Assembly (NCBI GenBank): GCA_003224665.1
Contig: QHZM01000012.1
Coordinates: 1-12,245 of the forward strand
Reading direction: 5' to 3'
Source: Acidobacteriota bacterium
Lineage (GTDB): Bacteria; Acidobacteriota; Terriglobia; UBA7540
Length of the DNA stretch: 12,245 nt
In this document: one piece after another, positions 1-7,675 of the stretch
Position numbering within the stretch: position 1 is the first letter of the stretch
Layout of the letters: every line of letters starts with the position of its first letter
Translations under genes and position numbers: made by a program
Notes under the pieces: generated by a model
What the model was told of the DNA's origin: nothing
What the model saw: only the letters and a program-made list of their open reading frames with translations
Database searches by the model: none

Positions 1-1
1 C

Positions 2-409
2 TCGGACGACCCGACGTCTCCTCTCAAGAAAGCCGTCCACGCCATGAAATTCCGTTGGGCCAGAAACCTCAAGCTGAAAGACGTCGAGGTCGTTTGGGAG
101 AAGCCCGCGTCGGACAAGTGGGAAAGCGCCCTCTACTTCGAGGACGTCAAAGGGCTCGAGGTCATTGGCTTCGCCGGGAGACAGGCGAGACCCGACACGG
201 AGAACCCCGCTGTGGTTCTCAATCGAGTCGAAGATTCTGTGATCCGTGACTCGAAGGCTCTTCCGGGAACATCGCTTTTTCTCAGGGTCATGGGAGACAC
301 GACGCGCGGAATCCATCTGATTGGCAACGACTTCCGGCAGGCTAAAAAGCCGTACCATCTGGATGAGAAAGTAAGTCGCGAGGCCGTCAAGGCATCGGAC
401 AATTTCTAA
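2..409 (+). CDS. Partial parallel beta-helix / GH28-like glycosidase, C-terminal end
   Basis: The reading frame is open from base 2 and ends at the TAA at 407-409, so this is the last ~135 codons of a gene that starts left of the window. The ATG at 44 is internal and is not the likely start. The residues show the short hydrophobic strands separated by turns of a right-handed parallel beta-helix, e.g. LKLKDVEVVWEKP, SALYFEDVKGLEVIGF and DSVIRDSKA. From memory of the family, this ending resembles glycosidases annotated as GH28 (polygalacturonase-like) in Acidobacteriota, which are normally exported and act on pectin. The catalytic Asp-containing part lies outside the window, so activity cannot be judged. 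The gene converges on the aminotransferase gene downstream. Beta-helix assignment is fairly sure; GH28 specificity is inferred. Confidence 0.75.
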   Translation, partial: SDDPTSPLKKAVHAMKFRWARNLKLKDVEVVWEKPASDKWESALYFEDVKGLEVIGFAGRQARPDTENPAVVLNRVEDSVIRDSKALPGTSLFLRVMGDTTRGIHLIGNDFRQAKKPYHLDEKVSREAVKASDNF

Positions 410-480
410 CCCCCAAGAAGACGCAGACACGGCTCGTTAACGGCACAGTGGCTGGGGACAGTCAGGAAGATGTCCGGCGT

Positions 481-512
481 CCGCGGTGCGGTGTTTTGTT
501 TTTGCACCGTGG
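481..512. other. Inverted repeat between convergent genes, possible terminator
   Basis: Bases 481-489 (CCGCGGTGC) can pair with 504-512 (GCACCGTGG), giving nine pairs including one G-T, around a T-rich loop. It lies between the end of the beta-helix gene (409, +) and the end of the aminotransferase gene (597, -), where a terminator serving both strands would be expected. The T tract is in the loop rather than after the stem, so it is not a classic intrinsic terminator. The rest of the 187-base gap shows nothing else recognisable. Confidence 0.25.
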
Positions 513-596
513 CTTCGCCTGCGGGTGTTGAGTCGTTGGATTTGGGCGCGAGCTGAGTCTAAGTTCTATTCCTCGCATCGAGCGAAGCTTACGGCA

Positions 597-1892
597 TCAG
601 GCGCTCGCCGCAAGGTCGCGCACGACGTCAAGGGTCGCGTCTACTTCGGCTTCACTATTGTAGATTTGGCATGACTGGCGAACGCCGAGCTGATCCCCCA
701 TGGACCGGACCCTGATTCTTCTCCGCTGCCACAATTCCTGTTCGAGTTTAGCGGCAGGGACACCTTCGATGCCGTGGACCACAACGGCGCCGGCGAGGTC
801 GGGATGAACGGGGGAGCTGATTTTGGAACGCGGTATGCGCTCGAGCCCCTTCCGGAGGCGGTCGGCCAGCGAGCGGATACGCTGGCGCACACGCTCAGGC
901 CCTATGCGGAAATGAAAGTCGAGCGCGGCGTCGAGGCCGGCCTGAAGCGAACGATTGCCGGTGCCATATTGCATGAACCGGTACATGCCGTCGTTGTGGT
1001 TATCCCATTCCTGACTGCATAACGTGGTCCAAACTTTATCTTGCAGCTCACGCCGGATGTAGAACATCCCATTGCCCGCTGGAGCCAGCAGCCACTTATG
1101 CGGACTTGAGAAATAGGCGTCGCACCCGATGTCCTGGAGGTCGACCTTGACCTGACCCAACGCCTGCGCCCCGTCGACCAGCGAGAGACACCCGTGCTGA
1201 TGAGCCAACTGGGTCAGTCTTTTGGCCGGCATGACAACGGCAGATGGGGAGATGATGTGCGGAAACGCAAGCACGCGCGTGCGGGAGGTCATGGCCTCGG
1301 CGAACAGTTCGACCAGCCGGTCCGGGTCGTTCGCCGGAATCGGCATCTTGACCTGTTTCCAGGAGATTCCGTCTCGTTTGACGCGCTCTCGCCATCCGCA
1401 GACCCCGCCGGGATGCTCCTGATCGGTCGTGATCACTTCGTCTCCGGCCTTCAGATCGAAGCCCTGTGCCAGGAAGTTCATGCCGAAGGTGGCATTCTGA
1501 GTCAGCGCAAGGTCTCTACCCTCCGCGTTCACGAGCTTACCGAGCTTTTCGCGGAGCGGCAGTTCCGGTGAGTAACCGCTGATCCAGTTCGGAGTATTGG
1601 CCGTGTAATCCCAGCGCGTGACGGTGGCTTGCAGGGTTCGCATGTCCTCGATGACACGCTCAAGAACCGGCCGCGGTGTCGCGCCAATCGTCCCCGTATT
1701 GAAGAACGCCTCCCCGGGCGTGATATAGAATTGGTCTCGTATTCGGTCCCAGAAAGCCGGGTCGTTCTCTTCCGGCCACGGTGGAACCCTCGACGGCATG
1801 GGCGCAGGGCTGGATTCGGGTCTCGCCTCACCTCGACCGGCAAACACAGGGGGCGCAAGTAATGCGGTCAGAAACCTTCGCCGATTAGTCAT
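597..1892 (-). CDS. Tat-exported class V aminotransferase-like PLP enzyme
   Basis: This 431-residue protein has the fold-type I layout of class V aminotransferases (the cysteine desulfurase / isopenicillin N epimerase-like group). Visible motifs are EHPGG (His160, expected to stack on the PLP ring), SLVDGAQALG (Asp240, expected to bind the pyridine nitrogen) and SSPHKW (Lys266, expected Schiff-base lysine). TGNRSL near 311 fits the phosphate-binding region. The N-terminus NRRRFLTALLAPPVFAG is a twin-arginine type leader followed by a Pro-rich linker to about residue 40, so folded export with cofactor is predicted. The start is supported by GGGAGGTGA (complement of 1896-1904) at good spacing. 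Length and motifs look intact. The substrate cannot be told from sequence; a desulfurase, epimerase or lyase role is possible. It is transcribed away from the broken glycosidase gene. Confidence 0.9.
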   Translation of the reverse strand: MTNRRRFLTALLAPPVFAGRGEARPESSPAPMPSRVPPWPEENDPAFWDRIRDQFYITPGEAFFNTGTIGATPRPVLERVIEDMRTLQATVTRWDYTANTPNWISGYSPELPLREKLGKLVNAEGRDLALTQNATFGMNFLAQGFDLKAGDEVITTDQEHPGGVCGWRERVKRDGISWKQVKMPIPANDPDRLVELFAEAMTSRTRVLAFPHIISPSAVVMPAKRLTQLAHQHGCLSLVDGAQALGQVKVDLQDIGCDAYFSSPHKWLLAPAGNGMFYIRRELQDKVWTTLCSQEWDNHNDGMYRFMQYGTGNRSLQAGLDAALDFHFRIGPERVRQRIRSLADRLRKGLERIPRSKISSPVHPDLAGAVVVHGIEGVPAAKLEQELWQRRRIRVRSMGDQLGVRQSCQIYNSEAEVDATLDVVRDLAASA

Positions 1893-2377
1893 AAATCACC
1901 TCCCAGTTGCGTGGTAGGAGAATCTCACAACGCGTGGCCCCGGAACCCATCTAGAGACTGGAATACCTTAGCGCCTTCCGGCGTTTCGCTCACGACAACG
2001 GATGGGTTGCCGAGGACCCGGGTCGCAAGCGCAAAAGCCCGGGGGTCACACAGCGTCCAGTGAGGTCTTCGTTCACAATGGACGAAATGATCCGCATTCT
2101 AACGACCTGTGGATGGCACCGCCTGGCGTCCCTTACCTTCTGGCGCCTAGCTTACAATTAAATCCACAAAGGTGCATGATTCTGCCACAATTCGAACGCC
2201 GCTGCCGAGTACGGCTTGAGTCGGGGGGAGTCCCGCAATCGGCTGGACACTTTCGTTCGGGCTTCCTGAAGGAGCAATTCGGGCCTGCCTTTATTCACCA
2301 TTGACCGGGGGCTACTCGCCGCGATAAGACTCGAAGGCGATTTGCCGGGAATTTGATCGCCCGACTCGCTGCCAATT
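1893..2377. other. Intergenic region between divergent genes
   Basis: About 485 bases separate the aminotransferase start (-) from the glycosidase start (+), so both promoters should lie here. Short frames inside it have no recognisable product and no good ribosome binding site. A weak sigma70-like pair is visible for the + strand at 2301-2328 (listed separately). I see no RNA gene, repeat array or strong terminator. Confidence 0.5.
2301..2328 (+). promoter_or_regulatory. Possible sigma70-type promoter for the glycosidase gene
   Basis: TTGACC at 2301-2306 and GATAAG at 2323-2328 are separated by 16 bases and lie about 60 bases before the ATG at 2391. The -35 box matches the consensus at five of six positions and the -10 box at four of six. 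Such matches also occur by chance, so this is only a suggestion. Confidence 0.22.
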
Positions 2378-2385
2378 TAAGGAGG
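2378..2385 (+). promoter_or_regulatory. Strong Shine-Dalgarno sequence fixing the start at 2391
   Basis: TAAGGAGG is a full complement to the 16S rRNA 3' end. It lies five bases before the ATG at 2391 and only two before an in-frame GTG at 2388, so the ATG is the likely start. A perfect site before a gene that is broken downstream suggests recent inactivation. Confidence 0.7.
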
Positions 2386-2390
2386 ATGTG

Positions 2391-3867
2391 ATGGACCCCC
2401 TCAACCGCCGGTCCTTTCTCGAAAAAGCCGGGATGGCGACGCTGACGTCGCAGTTCGCCGAGGCGCAGAAAGGGAAGGGCGCCAGGCACTCCGAAGGGCG
2501 GAGCAAGGAAGGGCAAGGCGCAATGGCTCCGACCCGATTCGGAATTGAGCGTTGCGTGGTGGAATGGTCAATCACGTCCGGAAAAGTGTACCCAGACCCT
2601 TTCAACGACGTGGAACTTGATCTGGTCTTCACCGGCCCACACGGGGATGAACATCGTGTCCCTGCGTTCTGGTCGGGGGAACAGACCTGGCGAGTCCGAT
2701 ACTCTCCTCCGGCGGCCGGGCGGTACATGGTCCGAACAGTTTCGAGCGATCCGTCGAACTCTGACCTTCACGGCCAGCAGGGAGTCGTGGTGGATGGGAC
2801 TCTGCCATCGGCTCCGGTGGCCGGAAGATGTCGAGACTTTGGCGGCCGATCGCGTCAAGAAGGGATTCACCGTTATTCAGATCGTCGCGGGTTTATACCC
2901 GGATATGCCGCCCTTCGATCCGCGGGGGGCGAATGAGGCCGGATACCCCTGGGAGGAAAATTACACGCGGATTAATCCCCATTACTTCGATATGGCGGAC
3001 CTGCGGATCCAGTATCTGGTCGATCATGGTTTGACGCCTTGCATCGTCGGGTGTTGGGGATACTTTTTGCCCATCATGGGCATGGCGAAAATGAAGCAGC
3101 ATTGGCGAAACCTGGTCGCGCGATGGGGAGCTTACCCGGTCATCTGGTGCCTGGCTGGAGAGGGGACCATGCCCTACTACCTTTCGAAGACGAAGACCGA
3201 GGACGAAGCCGCACAGAAACGGGGGTGGACGGAAATCGCCCGCTATGTTCGCGCCACCGATCCCAATCATCATCTCATCACCATCCATCCTGGCAGGACC
3301 GCGCGGGATACCGTCGAAGATCCAGCCGTTCTCGACTTTGACATGCTCCAGACAGGTCATAGCGACCGGGCGAGTATCCCCGGGACTGTGGATTCGGTAA
3401 CCGGAGAACTCTCTCGAGCGCCGCGCATGCCCGTGCTCGTAGGCGAGGTTTGTTATGAGGGTATCCTGGAAGCAAGCCGGGAGGAGGTCGAGCGCTTCAT
3501 GTTTTGGGCCAGCATGTTGAGCGGCGCGGCGGGCCACACCTACGGCGCCAATGGCGTCTGGCAGGTCAATACCGAGGCCCAGCCTTTCGGTCCTTCTCCC
3601 CACGGGCGGTGCTGGGGCAATACACCTTGGGACGTTGCCTACCAGCTTCCCGGCTCCAAACAAGTGGGAATGGGTAAAGAGCTGCTCACACGCTACGCCT
3701 GGTGGCGCTTCGAACCGCATCCGGAGTGGGTCCAGCCGCACTGGAGCAAAGCGAATTATGTGCTCCCGTACGCGGCCGGTATTCCGGGCGAAGTGCGCGT
3801 CGTTTTCATTCCCCCCGCGTGGGACCCGCCCAAACTGGTGGGTCTAGAGTCAGGCAAGAAAGCCTGA
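2391..3867 (+). pseudogene. DUF5060-DUF4038 (apiosidase-like) glycosidase, broken by deletion and frameshift
   Basis: Two reading frames together make one known architecture. Frame one, from 2391, has a Tat-like leader (NRRSFLEKAG) and a DUF5060 beta-domain (RCVVEWSITSGK to SDLHGQQGV, ending near 2786). Frame two is recognisable from 2788 (WWMGLCHRLRWPED) to the TGA at 3867 and is the DUF4038 TIM-barrel, with WCLAGEG and LVGEVCYEG carrying conserved acidic residues likely in the active site. In intact relatives, as I recall them, a few dozen residues including a FFWLADTWW-like segment join these parts. Here they are missing and the frame changes at 2784-2790, so an internal deletion not divisible by three is inferred. 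The C-terminus stops at GLESGKKA and lacks the usual final beta-domain ending in a DWVLVLE-like motif. Intact members are exported hydrolases (GH140 apiosidases belong here). This copy should not make a full enzyme. Confidence 0.85.
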
Positions 3868-4056
3868 AATTCACGCGCCGTCGCGGAAAAACGAATCCTC
3901 GCGAAAAGCGCACCGGAGCGATAGAGCCAGCCCGACGACGGATGCTCCACATCAGGATGCCACCCTGCCCAGCGGCCATTCCTGCCACGCGTCTCCAGTT
4001 TGCTTTTTGAGCCTGCCTTAATTACTCTTGCCCTTCATGATGGGGAGACACTGAAG

Positions 4057-5241
4057 ATGTACACAAGAATTCGTTTGCTGCCCCTCTTTATCCCGTTCCT
4101 TTTCCCTGTATCCTCGGGAGCTCAAGCCACTCCTGACTTCCAAGTCCAAAAACACTTCCAAGCGGCCAAGGAGGCCGAGAAAACGGGTGATTACCAGAAG
4201 GCGGCGGCAGAATTCCAGGCGATTCTCAAGCTGCAGCCGGAAATCGCCGAGGTCGAGACAAATCTTGGACTTGTGTATTACCTCCAAGGCAGAAATGACG
4301 AGGCGGCCGAGGCCTTCCGGTCGGCGCTCAAACGGAAACCGGATATCCTCGGCGCCAATCTTTTCCTTGGGATGGCTTACGTCCGCACCAATCAATATGA
4401 GAAATCTCTGGAGCCTTTGAAAAAGGCAATTTCTTTGAGCCCGGGTGAGGCTCGAGCTTATCTCAATCTGGGTCTCAGCTACACTGAATTAGGCCGAGAC
4501 GATCAGGCGCTCGAGGTCCTGCGGAAGGCGGCTGAGCTTTCCCCAAGAGATATCGAAGTTCTTTATAACTTGGGAAGAGTTTATACAAAGCTGATGACGA
4601 ATACCTACAAGAAGATGGCCGATCTCGATCCGGATTCTTATCGAGTTCACGAACTATTGGGGGCTTACTACGAAGCGCGACGAGAAACGCAAAATGCGAT
4701 TGAGGAATATAAAACAGCCATTGCCAAGAGGCCCGACATGCCGGAGCTGCATTACGCTCTTGGCAATGTCTATTGGAAGACAAGGGATCTTGACAATGCG
4801 GAAGAGGAGTTTCGCAAAGAATTGCAGGTCGCCCCGGAAAATTACCTCGCCACGTGGAAGCTGGGAAACATCTATCTCATGAAAAGACAGTATGACCGGG
4901 CCTTTCCGTATCTGGAAAAGGCGATTCAGCAGAAGCCCGACCTCGGGCAGGCCCATCGCGACCTCGGCAGGGCCTTGATCCAAACCGGGGACTTAGAGCA
5001 AGCCATTATCCATTTGCAAAAGGTCACCCAACTGGCCCCCGAGGATCCCGCCACTCACTATATCTTGGCGCAAGCCTATCGAAAGCTCGGAAGCAAGGCG
5101 GTAGAAAAGGCCGAGTTAGAGCGATTCGAGCAACTTAGAAAAGCCGAGCAGGAGCGGAACAAGGGACCCGGCATTTTGACCGCTGGAACGCAAGAGGAGA
5201 CCAAAGAAGGGTCACCCGAAGACCTGCTCCCGGATCCGTAG
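4057..5241 (+). CDS. Secreted tetratricopeptide-repeat (TPR) protein
   Basis: The ATG at 4057 opens a 394-residue protein with a signal peptide (basic YTRIR, hydrophobic LLPLFIPFLF, cleavage likely after SSGAQA at residue 24). GGGGAG at 4042-4046 is a plausible ribosome site. An in-frame TTG at 4000 would place unsuitable residues before the signal peptide and is less likely. From about residue 27 to 360 the protein is a run of roughly ten TPR units with the W/L-G-Y-A-F-A-P pattern, e.g. ETNLGLVYYLQGRNDEAAEA, AYLNLGLSYTELGRDDQAL and HYALGNVYWKTRDLDNAEEE. One unit near residues 170-190 (YNLGRVYTKLMTN) has an irregular second helix. The tail is charged and low in complexity. Such proteins are periplasmic or outer-membrane scaffolds for protein contacts; the partner is unknown. 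It is followed by transposase debris. Confidence 0.92.
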   Translation: MYTRIRLLPLFIPFLFPVSSGAQATPDFQVQKHFQAAKEAEKTGDYQKAAAEFQAILKLQPEIAEVETNLGLVYYLQGRNDEAAEAFRSALKRKPDILGANLFLGMAYVRTNQYEKSLEPLKKAISLSPGEARAYLNLGLSYTELGRDDQALEVLRKAAELSPRDIEVLYNLGRVYTKLMTNTYKKMADLDPDSYRVHELLGAYYEARRETQNAIEEYKTAIAKRPDMPELHYALGNVYWKTRDLDNAEEEFRKELQVAPENYLATWKLGNIYLMKRQYDRAFPYLEKAIQQKPDLGQAHRDLGRALIQTGDLEQAIIHLQKVTQLAPEDPATHYILAQAYRKLGSKAVEKAELERFEQLRKAEQERNKGPGILTAGTQEETKEGSPEDLLPDP

Positions 5242-5252
5242 GAGACCCCTGA

Positions 5253-5510
5253 CGCTCGCTCAATGTTATCGTCTGGGACTATCGGCGCGGCGGGCGGCTT
5301 CGTTTCATCGACCCGGGCGATCCAATGCGGAACCCCTTCGACGGGAGCTTCAACGGACACTTTCGGGACGAATGCCTGAACCTGCACTTGTTCTTCCTGC
5401 AGGCCGACGCTCGGGAAAAGCTGGAGGAGCGGAGACTGGATTACAATACGGAAAGACCTCACAGTGCCCTGGGCGATCGGCCTTCGACCGATTACGCCCA
5501 GAGAGGATAA
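5253..5510 (+). pseudogene. IS3-family transposase (OrfB) C-terminal remnant
   Basis: The frame is open from 5253 (just after a TGA) to the TAA at 5508-5510 and carries the end of an IS3-family DDE integrase domain: LRFIDPGDP, SFNGHFRDECLN and RRLDYNTERPHSALGDRP are hallmark blocks. Only about 85 of the usual 270-300 residues remain; the first two catalytic Asp residues are absent. The final catalytic Glu, normally in N-x-F-x-E-S-F-N-G, is replaced: the copy reads NPFDGSFNG, with GGG where GAG is expected. It is therefore inactive on two counts. The A/T-rich stretch at about 5541-5580 (CTGGTAAAGTTTTTGGGTG) resembles an IS3-type right end, but I cannot pair it with a left end. Confidence 0.85.
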
Positions 5511-5601
5511 ACCACGATGAGGACGGACTAATTAGGTCTAAAAACTCAAGTCACGCCTGGTAAAGTTTTTGGGTGTACCTTAAATCACCTCGGAATTCAC
5601 A

Positions 5602-6915
5602 TTATGATGGTACAGCAATCGGGGCAGGGCATTCCGATTTCGCGTGTTTGGGAGACAGCTTGGGGGCCAATGCGGAGAGAACTTTCATCACCGCATAAAC
5701 GCCTAAGACCACCATCTCCGGCTCAAGCGTGTGGCGGAAACGGGCGTGAACATGAGTGATGAAGTAAGGCGCGGGGAAGACCAGGAGGAGAGCAGCGAAG
5801 AGTGAAGCCTCGGTCTTTCTATCGTGATGCGCTATAAGGATACCGATGGTCGACAGCGCAGCCACCAGCATGTACAACAGTACCTTCTGCCTCCGATATC
5901 TCCCGACGAGGCAGTTGTTGAGGAGAGGATCCTTGGTCCCGGTCCAGTAGTACGCCACCCAGCGTCCTGCGCTTCGCGCCGCAAAGGACCAGGGATGGTC
6001 GACAATGTATTGAATAGCCTGGTTGCGCTTCCGGGCCATGTAGGCGAGTTCGCCCGATCTGCGATACTCTGCCATCTCCGCCGGGTCACGGAGAGGATGA
6101 TAACGGTGCTCTACGAGGCTTGTTGCGCCCTCTCTATTTCCCTGATAAAGCTCCAGTGCGAAGTTGTCGCGAAAGACAAAACGGCCAAAAACGATGTAGT
6201 TGTGGGCCAACCAGGGCACCACGCTCGCAATCAGCGCGAATACAACTGCCCCGGCAGGACGCGCAGACTGCAATCCCAGTCGCCGCCTGCGAAAGTACAA
6301 CCAACCCAGTGAAATGGGAAAAAATAAGACCAGAGTTGTATTGACCAGCGTGGTTAGACCCCAAAGCAGGCCAAACCCCACCCATTCCCACGGATTGGTC
6401 GAACTCTCCAGGCGTAAGGTCAAAAGGAAGATTAAGCTGAGCAGAAATGCCGAAAGATTGGTTTCCCAGATTAAATGGGCAGCAAACCAGATCGCATACG
6501 GGAAAAAGGCCCAGACCCAGCCCGCCCAGACCCCTACAGACGGTCCGAAAATCTCCCTCCCGATCAGAAATGCGGTCAAGCAAGTCAGGGCCGAGAACAG
6601 AGAATCTAAGCTAAGGATCACAATAGCAGACTTGTCCGTATAGATCCCGAATAGCTTGAAGACTCCGGCCAGCAAGTAGGGATAGATCGGCCCCGCGACC
6701 GCAGTTGGCCCGGTCGGAGCGTCATAGGGTGAACTGAACCCCTGGCCCGTCGCAATCGAGCGGGCGATTCTTCCCATCTCGAATCCGAAAAATATGTGGT
6801 CTCGAACCGGAGGCAGCAAGTAGGTCCGCTGGTAAAAAATCGCGCCCAGTCGCACTGCCAGGGCGACTGCCACGATGAAAGCCGGTGAGCGGAGGACACG
6901 GAATAACTTCGTCAT
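5602..6915 (-). CDS. GT39/ArnT-like polytopic membrane glycosyltransferase
   Basis: This 437-residue protein has about ten hydrophobic segments and an N-terminal block typical of GT-C enzymes of the PMT/ArnT class: a first membrane helix (11-27), then a periplasmic loop with RDHIFFGFEMGRIARSIATG (38-57) containing the acidic residues expected to be catalytic, then GPTAVAGPIYPYLLAGVFKL (69-88). Near the C-terminus, YFITHVHARFRHTLEP (384-399) matches the conserved R-[FY]-R-x-x-x-E-P block. Members transfer sugars from polyprenyl-phosphate donors to lipids, proteins or glycans on the periplasmic side; donor and acceptor here are unknown. The protein appears full length. A ribosome site GAAAGGT (complement of 6924-6930) precedes the start but sits in a hairpin (separate entry). 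It converges on the TPR gene and diverges from the acyltransferase gene. Confidence 0.88.
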   Translation of the reverse strand: MTKLFRVLRSPAFIVAVALAVRLGAIFYQRTYLLPPVRDHIFFGFEMGRIARSIATGQGFSSPYDAPTGPTAVAGPIYPYLLAGVFKLFGIYTDKSAIVILSLDSLFSALTCLTAFLIGREIFGPSVGVWAGWVWAFFPYAIWFAAHLIWETNLSAFLLSLIFLLTLRLESSTNPWEWVGFGLLWGLTTLVNTTLVLFFPISLGWLYFRRRRLGLQSARPAGAVVFALIASVVPWLAHNYIVFGRFVFRDNFALELYQGNREGATSLVEHRYHPLRDPAEMAEYRRSGELAYMARKRNQAIQYIVDHPWSFAARSAGRWVAYYWTGTKDPLLNNCLVGRYRRQKVLLYMLVAALSTIGILIAHHDRKTEASLFAALLLVFPAPYFITHVHARFRHTLEPEMVVLGVYAVMKVLSALAPKLSPKHAKSECPAPIAVPS

Positions 6916-6930
6916 GAAAGGCGACCTTTC
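6916..6930 (-). promoter_or_regulatory. Perfect hairpin holding the ribosome binding site, next to the start codon
   Basis: On the transcript the sequence just before AUG reads GAAAGG-UCG-CCUUUC. The six-base arms are perfectly complementary with a three-base loop, and the 5' arm contains the AAGG ribosome site. Folding would hide the site. The stem is short and partly A-U, so the effect could be weak. Confidence 0.4.
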
Positions 6931-7664
6931 GTTGAGGCCGTGTTTCTGATTGCTTTTGCTCCCCTCAACCCAGCCTTTCCCTTTTTCCCTGACTCATTGC
7001 TCCGCCCCGCCACGAGGCGCAACTCATAGAGGATGGCGCCGCTTGCCGGTCGCTACAGGCGGGTAAGGACCACGTCAAACATCACAGCAGATAAGGCAGT
7101 CGTGAAATTGCAAACCAAGAGCAATCGTGGGGCCAAGGTGCGCTAAAACGGCCAAACCACCACGTGACGGGCAGGCATCGTTTACCCCACCGGCTCAGGA
7201 GGACGGGAGTCAGAGGAATAAATTGCCCAAAATGTGAAATCACGTTCACCATGACCTTGGAGCTGCACCTCGCTCTCGGCAATACCCTAGGTCACTTGGA
7301 TGAGCGGAGAGGTAACTGCCAGAACTCCAAAGACATGCAAGTTGCCGCCGGAGTGGCAACCGGATTGCTATATGTTCAGCAAGGCCAATAAGGCGCGCTG
7401 CAATCAGGGAAGATTACACTGTGCAGTTAGAGCACCCGGAAGCGTGTGAGCAGCGCTGGTTTCAGCGTCGCGGGCCCCGGCGTAGTGTCTTGGTAAATGT
7501 GGCAGCATCGAACATTGGCCCAGCAATTGCGACGCCGATAACACTCGACGGCACCCTGTAGCTTCCCGCGCCTTGTTCGCATGGTTTTTCAGCTTCAGGG
7601 GCTGGGAGTCAGGTGGCCGAACGCGGAACTGTGAATGACATCGCCTGTCGGGTCGAACGGGCTG
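6931..7664. other. Long intergenic region without a convincing gene
   Basis: About 730 bases lie between the divergent glycosyltransferase and acyltransferase genes. Short frames exist on both strands (for example 7082-7282 on the minus strand and 7164-7391 on the plus strand), but none has a recognised domain, a good ribosome site or membrane/signal character. I see no tRNA, repeat array or clear terminator. The promoters of both flanking genes should lie here. The length suggests it may hold gene debris too degraded for me to recognise. Confidence 0.5.
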
Positions 7665-7675
7665 AAAGGTGAGGA

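Noticed and set aside
1194..1571. 125-codon plus-strand frame inside the aminotransferase
   Set aside because: It is antisense to a well-conserved PLP enzyme and has no domain or supporting ribosome site.
2893..3741. Long (282-codon) minus-strand open frame
   Set aside because: It is fully antisense to the DUF4038 domain, has no recognisable domain, and arises from the GC-rich codon pattern of the plus-strand gene.
5540..5570. AAAAACT / AGTTTTT inverted repeat as a terminator
   Set aside because: The seven-base stem is all A-T but for one pair, with a 17-base loop; it is too weak and fits better as part of the decayed insertion sequence end.
5824..6312. 162-codon plus-strand frame inside the glycosyltransferase
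   Set aside because: It is antisense to conserved parts of the GT39-like gene, and its product shows no membrane, signal or domain pattern.
7082..7282. 66-codon minus-strand frame (product rich in Trp, Pro and Cys)
   Set aside because: It starts with TTG, has no good ribosome site and matches no family I can name. It could be part of a decayed repeat, but I cannot support that.
6931..7675. Search for CRISPR array, tRNA or tandem repeats in the long gap
   Set aside because: By eye I found no regularly spaced repeats and no cloverleaf-like sequence.
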